From contig DCDU01000002.1 in NCBI GenBank assembly GCA_002316585.1, forward strand, positions 3,550 through 30,658: a DNA stretch of 27,109 nucleotides, written 5' to 3'. Of the stretch, positions 15,351-24,238 are shown in pieces (the stretch's first letter is position 1; each line of letters opens with the position of its first letter). This DNA is from Firmicutes bacterium UBA1047 (GTDB lineage Bacteria; Bacillota; Clostridia; Tissierellales; Sedimentibacteraceae). Under the pieces are notes generated by a model, which was not told where the DNA came from, made no database searches, and saw nothing but the letters and a program-made list of their open reading frames with translations. Both the position numbers and the translations under genes were made by a program.

Positions 15351-18300
15351 TTACACCACCATTTCTCTGTACTTTCCGTTCCATTTATACCTTATAAGGC
15401 TCACTGTGCTTGAATTATTGGGTCTTATTATCTCGATAACGGACAGCTTAGGGACTGTGTCGTAGTCCCCCCAAAGAACTTGTGAATTAATTATAAAGCT
15501 TAAATCCAATTGTTCTAATAATTTAAACATATCTCTGATATTTTTTGAATCTACTCCCGCAAATGCTTCATCCAAGCTTATAATTCTCGGACAATCCTTC
15601 CTTGCTCCGCCATATCTTGCATAAACTGCCGAAAACAACGGAACATACATAGCCATCGCCTTTTCGCCGCCGCTGAATGTAAAAAACGCATTGTTCGTCA
15701 GCTCTTTTTTTCTTTCATTTGTTTTAGTATAATATAACTGAAATTCAAACCAATTTCTGTAATCAAGAACTTCTTTGATTGTAGCATGAAAACTCTTTGT
15801 TTCTCCCTTGTCAACCATTATGTCTCTTGCTCTTTTGATTTTAGATTTAAAGTGCTTTGTAAATTTTTCAATATCTTCTTGTTTCATGAGCCTTGAATCT
15901 CTATCTAAGAAATTGACTAAATCTTCAGAGCTTAGCTCTTCTTCATTTTCCGCTTTCTTGCCAATCCATCTTAAGCTGAAGGTCAAACCGCTTGATGTAT
16001 CCAAGGACTCCATGAGTTCATTCATATCATTAACCCATTTTCTGCTGTGCAATATTTTAGCTCTGATTTTTTTACTTAAATTATTTGCCAATATATCTTC
16101 AAACATTACCCTGTCTTTATCTTTTATAATCTGACTTTGGGTTTCAATGTTTTCTTCAATTTGGCTTTTAAGCTCGTAAAAGCTTAAGTTCTTTCCTAAG
16201 TGCCTTGCGTTAAGTAAGCTTCTGTCACTATAGGTTTCTAAGCTAAGTTTATATTCTGCCAATATACTTCTTTCTTCAAAATATACATTTCGTAAGGCTA
16301 TTTCAAAATCTTTTCTGCTTCTTTTAAAACTTTTAACGTCTTCTAAAGATACCATTAACTTTTTAGCAATATTTATTAAATTATCTTCATGGTGATATTC
16401 AAAAATAAATCCTAATTTATATTCATTTTCAAACAAATCCTTTGCATTTTGCAGCTTTTGGTTTATTTCCTGTTTTCTGTTATTCAGCATAACTAAATCG
16501 TTATTTATATGGGTTATACTCGTTTGCAGAGCTATAATCTCTTTTGAGGTTTCTAAAATAAATTCAGGCAATTCTTCTAATTTCTTTATACATTGGTTAA
16601 TTTCATTTTGAATATTGGCAATATCCGATGATTTAAGGGTTTCGTTGATATTGTCAATATTATAATTTATTTCCCTTAAGGATTTTTCTAAATCGTTAAT
16701 TTCACCGATTAAATCAGATATATCAGACTCTATATCTGATTTATCTTCAATTTTATCTCTTAAATTACTATTGAAATTCAAATAAAGTTTATGTTCGTTT
16801 ACTAAGTCCTTTAAATCCGAGCCATAATCATCAAGAGTTTTTATTGCTTCAACAAATGTTTCGTAATTTTTGGGCTCTATGAATATTTTTTCGCAAGCAT
16901 AATAGCATTTGTCCTTAATTTCTATTAATTCCTTTTTAACCTTTTCTAATTCATTGTTTGCTGTTTCCAACTCTTCAATGCTGATATTTAATTTTTTATT
17001 TGCTTCAAAAACAATATTTTTAGAATTATTTAATTCATTTTCAGATGGGAAATTATTTCCTTCTTCAATAATAGTTTCTTCTTTCTTCGATATAGTATTA
17101 ATCTCTTCTTTTAGCTTGTTTTTTTCATTTAATAAATCATTAAGCTCCGTGGTCAATTCTATGATTTTTTCTTCTCTGAATTGTTTTCTTGCCGTGGCTC
17201 CTATGTATTTAGGCTTATAATTTCCCGTAACCTTGCCTCGCAGGATACCTAAACCATATATTCCCTCATTAGTAATAAAAGTTGAGTTGTTTGATTCATC
17301 TACCAATATGCTTTTTAATACATCATCTATACTGCTTGATATTTCCTTATAGTTTTTATCCGTATACATAATGCGTGATAATTCATAGTTTAAATAATTA
17401 GGTTCTGAAAAAATATATTTATCACATACGCTGCCGTCTGCTTTTAACACGGCATTCTTATATTTTTCAGGTACTATAAGAGCATCCAACAATCCCATTT
17501 CCAACAATGATTCTTCTATTATTGCCTTTGTTTTTTCATCGGTATCATCATTGAAATCAATCGCCTTATAGAGAGGTATAAAAGGTATATTTAATTCAGA
17601 AAGCATATTTCTGTTATTAATAACTTCCTGCTTTCTTTCCGGTTCAGGGTCTTTTTTCGACTTCCATTCTTCTATTTCATTAATTTTTTCATTTGCTTCA
17701 TCTGTTTTTTCTTTTAATTCATTTTCTTTTAATTTTATATATAATGTAACTTGATTAAGCTGTTCATTAAGGGATTCATTGTATATTTTTCTGATATCAT
17801 CGAAATAGTCATCTGTAGAATAATTATATACGGCATCAATAATTTTTTCGATTCTTTCCTTGTCGATTTTGAAGAAAACATTATTTTTATTGTACTTATT
17901 AATACTTTCAACGTATTCTTCTTTTATTTCTATAAATAATTCTTCTGCATTTTTAGCTTCTCTTTGAAAATAATCTTTTGCTTTTGTCTTTATATCCAAT
18001 TGTTTTTCTTTATTATTATAATCTTTTAAAATTTCTTCTTTTTCTTTCAATAACTCTATGGCATTTTCAATTGATGATTTGTAAATATTCAGATTCTTTT
18101 GCAAAAATGAAAAATCATATTTATTTTCTTGTTTTGCGGAAAACTCCTCCGCCATAAATGCATGCTCGTCAAAACCTATGTTGTCTGATAATTCGTCCAT
18201 GTCCTTTAATAATACGGATATATTTTTTAATTTTTCCTCAGAGCTTTCTTCAATTGAATTAATCTTGCTGTTAATTTCAATTTCCTTTTGTTTTTTAAGC

Positions 18301-19373
18301 TCTAATTGCACATTTTTCTTCGACAACTTTTCATTGTCTTCTTTTAACTCTTTTTCAAAATTTGATAGCTTTTCAAGCAGCTTAAATTCATCTTTGTCCT
18401 GAAGACTTTCCTTTTTAGTTTTATAAAAATCTTCTTCTATTTTTGCATTTTCTAATTTTTCGTTTAATAATATAATTTGCTGTTCATTTTCAGATACTTC
18501 TTTTCTTTTTGAATTTTCTTCTTTTTCAGTTTCCCCATACTCCTTATTCACATCTAATAAGTGCTGGATTTTCTCATACAATAACACCCTGTTGTATTTA
18601 TCATAAACATTCTTTATTTTATGTAAAGACTTTTTAGACTCCAATAAATTTTCCAATCTGTTTTTAGTTATATCCATACTTTCAATTGCTTCAGACATAG
18701 GTCTTAAGTCTTCATCTGTTAATGTTTGCAGGGAATTAGTCATAATTTCGTATAAAACGGTAGGCTTAAAGTCTTTTGACAATTTAGGGCTTCTAAGCTG
18801 TATCAGCAGCTTAATAAGCTCACCATAATCGTCTGTATCGCTGTAGCCAAACAGCATATCATTAACCTTCTTCATATATTCCTGCATCTTATCTGTTACA
18901 AATCCGCCCGTACCCAATCTGTTTTCCAATTCCCTCTTCGTCAGTGGGATTTCTCCTGTTGTAACTTTCGTAAGTTCAAAATCAATACCTACTCTTCTTC
19001 CGTCCATTATACAGAATCCCCATGACAATGTAGAAGTGTTTTTCTTAGCTCTGATTCCCAAACCAATTGTCATATATGTATCTGAATCATCCTTCATAAA
19101 CTCCATAAATATATAGCCGGTGCGCTCATCTTCATCAGTATCTTCATTAAGCAGGTAATTATCTATTTTCCTAGCTCTTGAACCAAAAGGGTCTAATCTC
19201 TCAGGTCTCTTATCACCATCCAAAAGAAGAGGTATCAAGCTTTGCATGGTTACAGATTTCCCGGAGCCGTTGTTTCCTCTCAATAGCAGCCTTCCATCTT
19301 CAAAATTGAATATTTCATTATCATAGTACCAAAAATTTACAAACCCCGCTCTATTCATTTTCCATCTTGACAT
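15351..19373 (-). CDS. jetC: Wadjet type I SMC-like ATPase JetC (TIGR02680)
   Basis: A protein of about 1340 residues, the SMC-like motor of Wadjet. The head carries Walker A GNNGSGKS near residues 33-40 and, at the far end, the ABC signature FSGGEKAM (about 1233-1240) and Walker B RIISLDEAFAGVD (catalytic Asp-Glu about 1268-1269). Between them lie long lysine/glutamate-rich coiled coils with a hinge-like globular part around residues 590-700 (FIPLYKAIDF, LLDALIVPEKYK). JetC dimers are thought to extrude DNA loops with JetA and JetB and sense small circular plasmids. I start at MSRWKMNRAG; a GTG three codons earlier is possible. The frame overlaps the end of jetB by 23 bp. No frameshift interrupts this very AT-rich 4-kb frame. 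Confidence 0.93.
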   Translation of the reverse strand: MSRWKMNRAGFVNFWYYDNEIFNFEDGRLLLRGNNGSGKSVTMQSLIPLLLDGDKRPERLDPFGSRARKIDNYLLNEDTDEDERTGYIFMEFMKDDSDTYMTIGLGIRAKKNTSTLSWGFCIMDGRRVGIDFELTKVTTGEIPLTKRELENRLGTGGFVTDKMQEYMKKVNDMLFGYSDTDDYGELIKLLIQLRSPKLSKDFKPTVLYEIMTNSLQTLTDEDLRPMSEAIESMDITKNRLENLLESKKSLHKIKNVYDKYNRVLLYEKIQHLLDVNKEYGETEKEENSKRKEVSENEQQIILLNEKLENAKIEEDFYKTKKESLQDKDEFKLLEKLSNFEKELKEDNEKLSKKNVQLELKKQKEIEINSKINSIEESSEEKLKNISVLLKDMDELSDNIGFDEHAFMAEEFSAKQENKYDFSFLQKNLNIYKSSIENAIELLKEKEEILKDYNNKEKQLDIKTKAKDYFQREAKNAEELFIEIKEEYVESINKYNKNNVFFKIDKERIEKIIDAVYNYSTDDYFDDIRKIYNESLNEQLNQVTLYIKLKENELKEKTDEANEKINEIEEWKSKKDPEPERKQEVINNRNMLSELNIPFIPLYKAIDFNDDTDEKTKAIIEESLLEMGLLDALIVPEKYKNAVLKADGSVCDKYIFSEPNYLNYELSRIMYTDKNYKEISSSIDDVLKSILVDESNNSTFITNEGIYGLGILRGKVTGNYKPKYIGATARKQFREEKIIELTTELNDLLNEKNKLKEEINTISKKEETIIEEGNNFPSENELNNSKNIVFEANKKLNISIEELETANNELEKVKKELIEIKDKCYYACEKIFIEPKNYETFVEAIKTLDDYGSDLKDLVNEHKLYLNFNSNLRDKIEDKSDIESDISDLIGEINDLEKSLREINYNIDNINETLKSSDIANIQNEINQCIKKLEELPEFILETSKEIIALQTSITHINNDLVMLNNRKQEINQKLQNAKDLFENEYKLGFIFEYHHEDNLINIAKKLMVSLEDVKSFKRSRKDFEIALRNVYFEERSILAEYKLSLETYSDRSLLNARHLGKNLSFYELKSQIEENIETQSQIIKDKDRVMFEDILANNLSKKIRAKILHSRKWVNDMNELMESLDTSSGLTFSLRWIGKKAENEEELSSEDLVNFLDRDSRLMKQEDIEKFTKHFKSKIKRARDIMVDKGETKSFHATIKEVLDYRNWFEFQLYYTKTNERKKELTNNAFFTFSGGEKAMAMYVPLFSAVYARYGGARKDCPRIISLDEAFAGVDSKNIRDMFKLLEQLDLSFIINSQVLWGDYDTVPKLSVIEIIRPNNSSTVSLIRYKWNGKYREMVV

Positions 19374-20526
19374 CTTCTTCACTTCTTCCTTTGTAATCTT
19401 TCGGATATTTGCCTATGAATTTACCTGTTAACGGCAGTATATAAACTCTGTCATTTATTTTATCCACTTCAATCATTTGAAAATTCTTCATTTCAAAAAT
19501 TACTTCATCAATCAGCTTATTTATACTCATTTCTCGGAAATTTTTACTCCATCCGTCATAATACAATTCCCTGCATTTTTTTATAAGTTCTTGAAATTTC
19601 TCTAATGGTATATCTATCCTGCCATCTATGATGATATTTTCACTATTTGCATTGTAATCTTCCGGCAATTCATTTCTGATTAAATAACATATTTGCAAAA
19701 TAATATCCGATATATTTTTATTGTTTGGAAATACATCCTTATAGCTTCCATTAGGCAATAAAATCATGGCGCTGTTTTTATGAATGTGTAAATTTCCCTC
19801 AATATATTTTGTAATGTCATTTTCAAGCATGCTTCTGTAGTTTTTAATATAAATCAAATCATTTTCATAACCTTCATATTTATAAACAACAGGTGACATA
19901 ATTAAACTTCTATATACTCTGTTCTTTCGTATGATACCCTTGTCTTCTTCAAACCGGTTGTATTCATTGTCCTCAAAATCCTTATAGGTAGAAAAACCTG
20001 ATATATCATCCCAAAATCTGTTGACCATATATTTAGACATGCCTATATTTTCATACAAAACTTCGGCATCCAAGCTGTCGGCAAAGAACATTTCATTGCC
20101 ATCGTTAGACTTTATTAAGTAAATATCAGTGCAGTATTTTAAAACCTTGATAAATCTCTTTCTTAAATCATACTTTGTCCAATCTATTGGCTCATCTTTA
20201 TCAAGCCACTGAGTTTGTATATAATCTGTAAGCTGCGACAATACAAACTGCTCTCCCTTTTCCTTATCCTCTAAAAACATCAATACTAAACAAAGTAGTG
20301 CATATTCAACACTGCTGTCAAAATCCTCAATGCCCATCCATGCTTCTGCTTTACCGGGTATTTTTTCTAATTTTATAAAATCAGAAGTTATAATTAATTG
20401 ATAACCTAACTTATCTTTTATAAAATCCCTGAAATCCTTTATTCTATCTTTAATGATATAATAAAGGTCCTTGTCCTTGTCTCTTATTACCCACTTATTT
20501 TCCAATAAGTAAATCAGTTCCTTCAT
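19351..20526 (-). CDS. jetB: Wadjet type I subunit JetB (DUF2398, KITE-like)
   Basis: A 391-residue DUF2398/TIGR02678-type protein, the MukE-like KITE subunit that in Wadjet binds the kleisin JetA and DNA. Recognisable blocks are LLENKWVIRDKDKDLY, YALLCLVLMFLEDKE, YDLRKRFIKVLKYC, RNRVYRSLIMSPVVY and the C-terminal GWSKNFREMSINKLIDEV, ending in RVYILPLTGKFIGKYPKD. It looks like tandem winged-helix folds. AAGGGAA lies before the start, 30 bp after the jetA stop, and the end overlaps jetC, so the gene is in the middle of a tight operon. It appears full length. Assignment rests on both sequence character and operon order. Confidence 0.9.
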   Translation of the reverse strand: MKELIYLLENKWVIRDKDKDLYYIIKDRIKDFRDFIKDKLGYQLIITSDFIKLEKIPGKAEAWMGIEDFDSSVEYALLCLVLMFLEDKEKGEQFVLSQLTDYIQTQWLDKDEPIDWTKYDLRKRFIKVLKYCTDIYLIKSNDGNEMFFADSLDAEVLYENIGMSKYMVNRFWDDISGFSTYKDFEDNEYNRFEEDKGIIRKNRVYRSLIMSPVVYKYEGYENDLIYIKNYRSMLENDITKYIEGNLHIHKNSAMILLPNGSYKDVFPNNKNISDIILQICYLIRNELPEDYNANSENIIIDGRIDIPLEKFQELIKKCRELYYDGWSKNFREMSINKLIDEVIFEMKNFQMIEVDKINDRVYILPLTGKFIGKYPKDYKGRSEEDVKMENE

Positions 20527-20556
20527 AAGATTCCCTTTGTATTTTGATTATATTAT

Positions 20557-22029
20557 TTATTCTACCGCTAAAATAAATGCCGGCATTTCAAAATCACCGT
20601 CTTCACAATTTATAGTGCATTTTCTTTTTTCTTTAGGATTTATGACCTTTATAATTTTGCCGTTTTCATTTTTAGAAGTAAAATTATCAGATATTATGGC
20701 ATCACTAAGCCACCCAAGGAGTGTTATTCGAACATATTGACTAATATCCCCAAGACTTTCAAAGTTTATTTGTCCATCATTAATATATTTGCTTATTAAC
20801 TTTTCCTGTTCTTTTCTTTCTTCTAAGATTTTATCCAATAATTCCTGCTTTTCTTTTGATTTGTCTTTTATGGCATATCGATTAAGTCTTTCTCTGTAGG
20901 TTCTTACTCTTGGTTTAATTATTACTTCAAAAGGTTCTTCATCGAATATATTAGAATTAACACTTTCAGTTTTACGTTGAAAATCGCCCTGAATATGTCT
21001 CATATGTTCAATACCGAAAACATAGGATGATAAACGATGAGCATCATCCGTATCAGTACAAGCTAAAAACATTTTACATATATTTTTATAATCTTCTTTT
21101 CTGTTAATGCTATTTGTCATAGATTCTGACAGCTGTGCGGCATATCTGGTTAATTTCCTGATTATCTCGTTAGTTATATCAAATAACTTTTCAACTTCAC
21201 TTGATTTATCAGCTTCTCCAACAAACCATCTTTTTATATTTTTCCATTTAGGTATTATACTGTCCATTATTTCTTCATAGGTTACAGCTTCAACTCTTGG
21301 TATATTAAGACTGTACTTAGTTATCTTATCATATATTTTAAACTCATCATCGACCGATATCTTTTTTAAAATATCTTCAATTTCATAAATATTTATTTGT
21401 AAAGTCTTTATGAAATCTCTCAGATATTCTATTAACTTTTCCTTAAATATCAGAAATTCATTAGTATTCATCATATCTTCCGGTTTTAAACTATAAATTT
21501 GCTTTATATAGTCCTGATAATTTACATTTAGCCTTTCAAAGTCAGATACTAAATCGTTCCACCATTCGTATATTACTTTATAATCACCGTTAATATTTTC
21601 TTTTGCATGTTTTAGGGAATTCTTAATTCGTTCAAGAAGTGATGGTTCTAAGGAAGCGCCTTCTACTTTTAAATTTTCCAATTTTATAGTCAGACGTTCT
21701 ATTTCAATTGAGTATTGGGATATTTCATATCGATATTTCTTATTCTTAAATTCTTCTATGGTTTGTACCTTAGCAGTATCCTGTATTGCAATAAGATTTC
21801 CCCAGCCCACTAATGCATCTAAGTCTAATGAACATTGCTCAAGAGTATAACCCTCAAACATATCATGCTTTATTAATTCCGCATATACATCTTCTTTATA
21901 TAATAAATAATTGATTTGCTCAAACTGTTCATAGAAATATCTTATAATAACCCTGTATCTCCATGAATTATCCACCGTTAAATATTTAGTTTCAGTTATT
22001 TGCTTTGTTAACTTTTCCGTAATTTTCAT
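20557..22029 (-). CDS. jetA: Wadjet type I subunit JetA (DUF2397, kleisin-like)
   Basis: A 490-residue DUF2397/TIGR02677-type protein, the MukF-like kleisin that bridges JetC heads. Conserved-looking blocks are VDNSWRYRVIIRYFYEQFEQ near the start, LDALVGWGNLIAIQDTAKV (winged helix), IPKWKNIKRWFVG, LTRYAAQLSESM, FLACTDTDDAHRLSSYVFG and IKPRVRTYRERL. The C-terminal part is the JetC-binding region. I start at MKITEKLTKQ, preceded by AGGATT; an open frame of 30 more codons upstream lies inside the promoter. It is the first gene of the operon and has a near-consensus promoter of its own. It is full length. Confidence 0.9.
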   Translation of the reverse strand: MKITEKLTKQITETKYLTVDNSWRYRVIIRYFYEQFEQINYLLYKEDVYAELIKHDMFEGYTLEQCSLDLDALVGWGNLIAIQDTAKVQTIEEFKNKKYRYEISQYSIEIERLTIKLENLKVEGASLEPSLLERIKNSLKHAKENINGDYKVIYEWWNDLVSDFERLNVNYQDYIKQIYSLKPEDMMNTNEFLIFKEKLIEYLRDFIKTLQINIYEIEDILKKISVDDEFKIYDKITKYSLNIPRVEAVTYEEIMDSIIPKWKNIKRWFVGEADKSSEVEKLFDITNEIIRKLTRYAAQLSESMTNSINRKEDYKNICKMFLACTDTDDAHRLSSYVFGIEHMRHIQGDFQRKTESVNSNIFDEEPFEVIIKPRVRTYRERLNRYAIKDKSKEKQELLDKILEERKEQEKLISKYINDGQINFESLGDISQYVRITLLGWLSDAIISDNFTSKNENGKIIKVINPKEKRKCTINCEDGDFEMPAFILAVE

Positions 22030-22058
22030 AAATAATCCTGTTTTTGTGATTTTAATTG

Positions 22059-22137
22059 TTCGGAAGCCATATGTTGTCTTGCTAAGAAGTATTATAATAT
22101 ATACATTTCGTAATATCAAGAGCAGCTTTCTTCCGAA
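22059..22137 (-). promoter_or_regulatory. jetABCD promoter framed by an inverted repeat
   Basis: On the minus strand TTGATA (22114-22119), a 17-base spacer and TATAAT (22091-22096) form a near-consensus sigma-A promoter 62 bp before the jetA ATG. An 8-bp inverted repeat frames it: 22130-22137 reads TTCGGAAG upstream of the -35 on the minus strand, and 22059-22066 reads CTTCCGAA inside the leader, with 63 bp between them. The promoter lies at the edge of a PLD-helicase fragment. Confidence 0.75.
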
Positions 22138-22224
22138 TTTCTAAAGCTCAATAGATTTATGCTTCCATACCAGACAATTCTCTGTTCAATTATTGCAAAC
22201 TTATGATACATATGTAACTTAAAA
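22122..22224 (-). pseudogene. PLD-like C-terminal fragment of a TOTE-type helicase
   Basis: An open stretch of about 34 codons reading HKFAIIEQRIVWYGSINLL then SFRNSEES before a TGA. This is the phospholipase-D-like motif region that closes intact TOTE-type DEAD/DEAH helicases, where it usually reads HxKFAIIDQ..VWYGSIN; here the first His is replaced by Tyr and the Asp by Glu. It begins right after the second mini-ORF cassette and runs into the jetA promoter. The N-terminal half of such a protein lies 9 kb downstream on the same strand, so this is either a second copy or a rearranged part. Confidence 0.65.
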
Positions 22225-22290
22225 TTATCTATCTACTTCAGCCAAACCGTCATCTGTTTTACACATTATTATTTCAGAACTCATATTCAT
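22225..22290 (-). CDS. 21-codon mini-ORF, copy 2 (RhuM-like N-terminus)
   Basis: A complete frame MNMSSEIIMCKTDDGLAEVDR with GGGGAGTGA before its ATG. Compared with copy 1 at 13929-13994 it differs at residues 3, 7, 17, 19 and 21, mostly by similar amino acids, and stops at the same codon. It sits between the SWIM protein gene and jetA. Expression as a peptide is possible but unproven. Confidence 0.45.
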   Translation of the reverse strand: MNMSSEIIMCKTDDGLAEVDR

Positions 22291-22315
22291 TTCACTCCCC
22301 TTAACCATTTTTCCT
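22225..22315 (-). repeat. 91-bp direct repeat, upstream flank of Wadjet
   Basis: Partner of 13929-14019 in the same orientation. It starts three bases beyond the SWIM gene stop and ends at the mini-ORF stop. With its partner it brackets jetA to jetD and about 200 bp of leader sequence, with 8,296 bp between equivalent positions. Confidence 0.9.
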
Positions 22316-22318
22316 ACT

Positions 22319-23998
22319 TTAAAGTTTTAGTCTTCCTAACTCCTCCATCATTGCTCTTCTGTTTTTATAAATCCAACGCCAGTCAGCAACAATATTTCGT
22401 ACTAAATCTTTCCCTTCTTCATACTTCTGCATTCGTTCTAAAACTGATACAATCTGCTTATAAAATTTACGGTCAGAAGTTCTGTATGCCATTGACCGAA
22501 CTTCCCGTTCATATTTATTCAGCAGCTCTTTTTCATATATGGGCTTTAGTACTTTCTCATATTCTGTAAGTGAATATAGACCACTCGAATCCATTACAAC
22601 CTTTAAAAGCTTCTCATACATCTTTTCTTCCAAATAAAGCTTTCCAATTCCATAATAATTTTTGTAATTATCAAAAATTATTTGGCGTTTAACTTCCCAT
22701 TCATCAACAGGATATAATGATTTCAATTCACAAAATATATTTAGATTTCCCTTGTCATAATCCAATATCAATTTCCACAATTCATCTTTATATGCTGCAT
22801 CGTCACCTATGAGCTTATACAATTCTTTTAGTTTTATGCTGTAACCATTTACCAAGCCTCGAAGACCCGCATCTATTTTCTTGCTTTCATTTAATATTTC
22901 AATTGCTCTGATATAGTTTTTCTCATTTACATTCTTATCTATATATATTTTTCTTATTTCCGATAGATTCCAATATTTACGGCAAAATGCATCAATTTCT
23001 GATTTATCAACATTCATTTCCACAAGTACATCCAAGTGCCTTTTTACCCAATAACCAACTAATCTATCTGAATGCCAACCATCTTTTTTCTCTGAAGCCA
23101 ATTTAATCATTTTATCAGTTAATTTTAATTTTTCTTCCATATACTTATTTTCTTTAAAGTATTCAAAAAGAGTTACTTCTATATAAGCTTCCATATAATC
23201 AATAACGGAACCATCTAAACTGTTTATAAACCATTGAAACATTTTTTGTTCTAACCGTTCGTCCGCAGATTCTTCAAGGATTTCAAACCATATGTCCTGG
23301 CATTCGTCGGAAATTATACCTGTACCGCCGTCCGAATCGTCCATATCTACATTTCCAACTTCAACAAACAAATATGTGCTAAGCAAGAATGCAGCTTCAT
23401 ACTGTTTATTGTTTAACATAGTTCTTATATCTTCGCACAAAAACCCATAAAGTTCCGATATAAAGCCCGAGGCATGATAATAGTCAATAAAACCACCTCT
23501 TCCTTCATAATTTCTGAATATCTGATCGATTTGTCTTTTATATATTCTTATATTATCTTCCGAAATTTCTTGGTTAACAGCAATTTTAAACCTGTTCAGA
23601 AGTGCTTCATTACTTATTAAAATTTCTGCTAAAAATTTTCTTACTAAATCTTCTTCCGCTTCCTTTACAATTTCATAAGCATCCATAAAAGGCTTGTCCT
23701 TGTCTCTGTTCAACTCAGTGCCATCTTCGTCCATATCAGCACATTCATCTTCCTCAAGCATATATAATACCGCCGCCATATGCTTGCAGTTTAATCCACC
23801 TTCAGCATACGGACATGTACATGTCATGTTTATTATTTCTCCATCTGTCATTTCGATACATACCTGATACAATTCACTGCCTTCAACCCATGCCTTAATC
23901 CCATTTTCTTCTTTCAAGATTTCTTGCACACATTCATTTTCGTAATAATCCCATCCACGTTCTAAAATATGGCTCTTAAATAAGTACTCCCATTTCAT
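22319..23998 (-). CDS. SWIM zinc finger protein
   Basis: A 559-residue protein with an N-terminal SWIM zinc finger: Cys60-x-Cys62 (MTCTCPYAEGG) and Cys71-x-His73 (NCKHMAAVLYML). SWIM domains bind DNA or proteins and are common in bacterial SNF2 helicases and stand-alone proteins. The remaining 480 residues are helical and acidic, with repeat-like blocks (YDKGNLNIFCELKSLYP, EWEVKRQIIFDNY, YGIGKLYLEEKMYEKLL) suggestive of a TPR-like solenoid. No helicase motifs are present. I start at MKWEYLFKSH, with GAGG nine bases before; an ATG three codons earlier is possible. It ends next to the mini-ORF cassette upstream of jetA and reads toward it. The jetA promoter lies between, so it may be an independent unit. 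Confidence 0.85.
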   Translation of the reverse strand: MKWEYLFKSHILERGWDYYENECVQEILKEENGIKAWVEGSELYQVCIEMTDGEIINMTCTCPYAEGGLNCKHMAAVLYMLEEDECADMDEDGTELNRDKDKPFMDAYEIVKEAEEDLVRKFLAEILISNEALLNRFKIAVNQEISEDNIRIYKRQIDQIFRNYEGRGGFIDYYHASGFISELYGFLCEDIRTMLNNKQYEAAFLLSTYLFVEVGNVDMDDSDGGTGIISDECQDIWFEILEESADERLEQKMFQWFINSLDGSVIDYMEAYIEVTLFEYFKENKYMEEKLKLTDKMIKLASEKKDGWHSDRLVGYWVKRHLDVLVEMNVDKSEIDAFCRKYWNLSEIRKIYIDKNVNEKNYIRAIEILNESKKIDAGLRGLVNGYSIKLKELYKLIGDDAAYKDELWKLILDYDKGNLNIFCELKSLYPVDEWEVKRQIIFDNYKNYYGIGKLYLEEKMYEKLLKVVMDSSGLYSLTEYEKVLKPIYEKELLNKYEREVRSMAYRTSDRKFYKQIVSVLERMQKYEEGKDLVRNIVADWRWIYKNRRAMMEELGRLKL

Positions 23999-24091
23999 TA
24001 TTATCATCCTCGCTAAGGTTTATATGTACCAATAGAAAAATTCTTTCAAAACAATTTATCAGTATATCCTTATAAATACCTACTCTTACAT

Positions 24092-24121
24092 TTTATATTC
24101 TATCACATATAAAACAGACAA
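24092..24121 (-). promoter_or_regulatory. Possible promoter of the SWIM protein gene
   Basis: TTGTCT (24116-24121) and TATAAA (24092-24097) on the minus strand with an 18-base spacer, about 95 bp before the SWIM start. The -35 is poor. Just upstream lie imperfect inverted repeats AAACGG/CCGTTT (24119-24180) that may act on this promoter or end upstream transcripts. Confidence 0.3.
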
Positions 24122-24238
24122 AACGGACGGATTTTATTTTTTTATATATTTTTTCAGTATCCGTTTCTAAATCCGTTTTATTAATATTTCAAAGTTCCAT
24201 ATTTTATATAATTTAATTTTGCTACACTTACAACCATT

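Noticed and set aside
15808..18402. Several plus-strand frames of 60-108 codons inside jetC
   Set aside because: They are hydrophobic shadows of lysine/glutamate-rich coiled-coil codons without start signals.
13929..22315. CRISPR or phage attachment site interpretation of the flanking repeats
   Set aside because: There are only two copies 8.3 kb apart, each with a coding frame, no spacers, and no integrase or tRNA gene nearby.
24119..24180. Inverted repeat AAACGG/CCGTTT as a terminator of fic or AbiEii remnant
   Set aside because: The arms are imperfect and no T-run follows on the minus strand; kept only as a note with the SWIM promoter.
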